Positions 22,162-22,405 of a stretch of 22,405 nucleotides of DNA are shown in pieces. The position numbers and the translations under genes were made by a program. Origin of the DNA: Brotonthovivens sp045629925 (GTDB taxonomy: Bacteria; Bacillota; Clostridia; Lachnospirales; Lachnospiraceae); assembly GCA_045629925.1 (NCBI GenBank), contig JAZQSD010000086.1, forward strand, positions 1 through 22,405, written 5' to 3'. The notes below the pieces were generated by a model. The model did no database searches, was not told where the DNA came from, and saw only the letters and a program-made list of their open reading frames with translations. Position 1 is the first letter of the stretch. Every line of letters starts with the position of its first letter.

Positions 22162-22405
22162 TTGGTCAAGCCCTCGGACGATTAGTATCAGTCAGCTCCA
22201 TACATTACTGCACTTCCACCTCTGACCTATCTACCTCGTACTCTACAAGGGTCCTTACTCCTTTAAAGGATGGGATATCTCATCTTGGGGGGGGCTTCAC
22301 GCTTAGATGCCTTCAGCGTTTATCCCTTCCGGACTTGGCTACCCAGCTGTGCCATTGGTATGACAGCTGATGCACCAGTGGTCCGTCCAGCCCGGTCCTC
22401 TCGTA
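22162..22405 (-). rRNA. 23S rRNA, 3' end (partial)
   Basis: The minus strand reads ACGAGAGGACCGGGCTGGAC near the edge, the region around the sarcin-ricin loop and after. It continues to GATACTAATCGTCCGAGGGC at the 3' end. These are universal 23S landmarks. The exact 3' end (about 22162) is approximate. The rest of the gene is outside the window. An 8-base G run (plus strand, about 22285-22292) lies within it. Confidence 0.96.

Noticed and set aside
22285..22292. Run of eight G as an odd feature in 23S rRNA
   Set aside because: This region normally has a long C run on the rRNA strand; one base substitution lengthens it, or it is a homopolymer read error.

Overview
The window looks like the chromosome of a low-GC, anaerobic Gram-positive bacterium of the Clostridia, probably a Lachnospiraceae- or Eubacterium-like gut or rumen fermenter. 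The grounds are strong AGGAGG-type ribosome sites, AT-rich spacers, lipoprotein signals of Gram-positive type, an ECF-type vitamin uptake locus under a cobalamin riboswitch, and oxygen-sensitive enzymes. Almost every gene is on the minus strand, including the 3' end of a 23S rRNA gene at the right edge. Only one c-di-GMP enzyme gene and one tRNA are on the plus strand.

Layout. (1) 1-2423, minus: a cobalamin riboswitch with its own terminator, then two lipoproteins and an EcfT-like membrane protein cut by the window edge. The two lipoproteins carry, as separate proteins, the two domains that form animal intrinsic factor and transcobalamin. (2) 2511-5705, minus: a hydantoinase/oxoprolinase-like protein and a Zn methyltransferase of the MtaA/UroD family, as two transcription units. 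(3) 6009-8129, plus: a membrane EAL phosphodiesterase with a degenerate GGDEF domain, then tRNA-Leu(CAA). (4) 8172-11600, minus: diaminopimelate decarboxylase (lysA), then an iron-sulfur flavoprotein / GntR regulator / unknown protein operon. (5) 11831-18510, minus: the core of the window. It holds the two subunits of a pyrogallol-phloroglucinol transhydroxylase (athL, athS), a LysR regulator, and a sodium:solute symporter followed by two very small single-helix membrane proteins. (6) 18748-21909, minus: a protein of unknown function, a small ABM/YgiN-like protein, a macrodomain plus CYTH pair, a 33-residue protein and an O6-alkylguanine-DNA methyltransferase. (7) 22036-22405, minus: tRNA-Trp and the 23S rRNA 3' end, with no 5S gene between them.

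How the genes may fit together (inference). The transhydroxylase converts pyrogallol to phloroglucinol, the key step in fermenting gallate-type phenols from tannins and other plant polyphenols. The symporter promoter and the athL promoter share the same arrangement: a TTGACT -35 box, a 19-base spacer holding the inverted repeat TGTAT-N7-ATACA, and a TAWAGT -10 box. The repeat has LysR-type T-N11-A geometry and the lysR gene lies between the two targets, so transport and ring hydroxyl transfer are probably one regulon. The MtaA-like methyltransferase could remove methyl groups from methoxylated phenols or other donors via a corrinoid protein, and the B12 uptake locus would supply the corrinoid. 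No corrinoid protein and no enzymes acting after phloroglucinol are in the window, so that link is not proven here.
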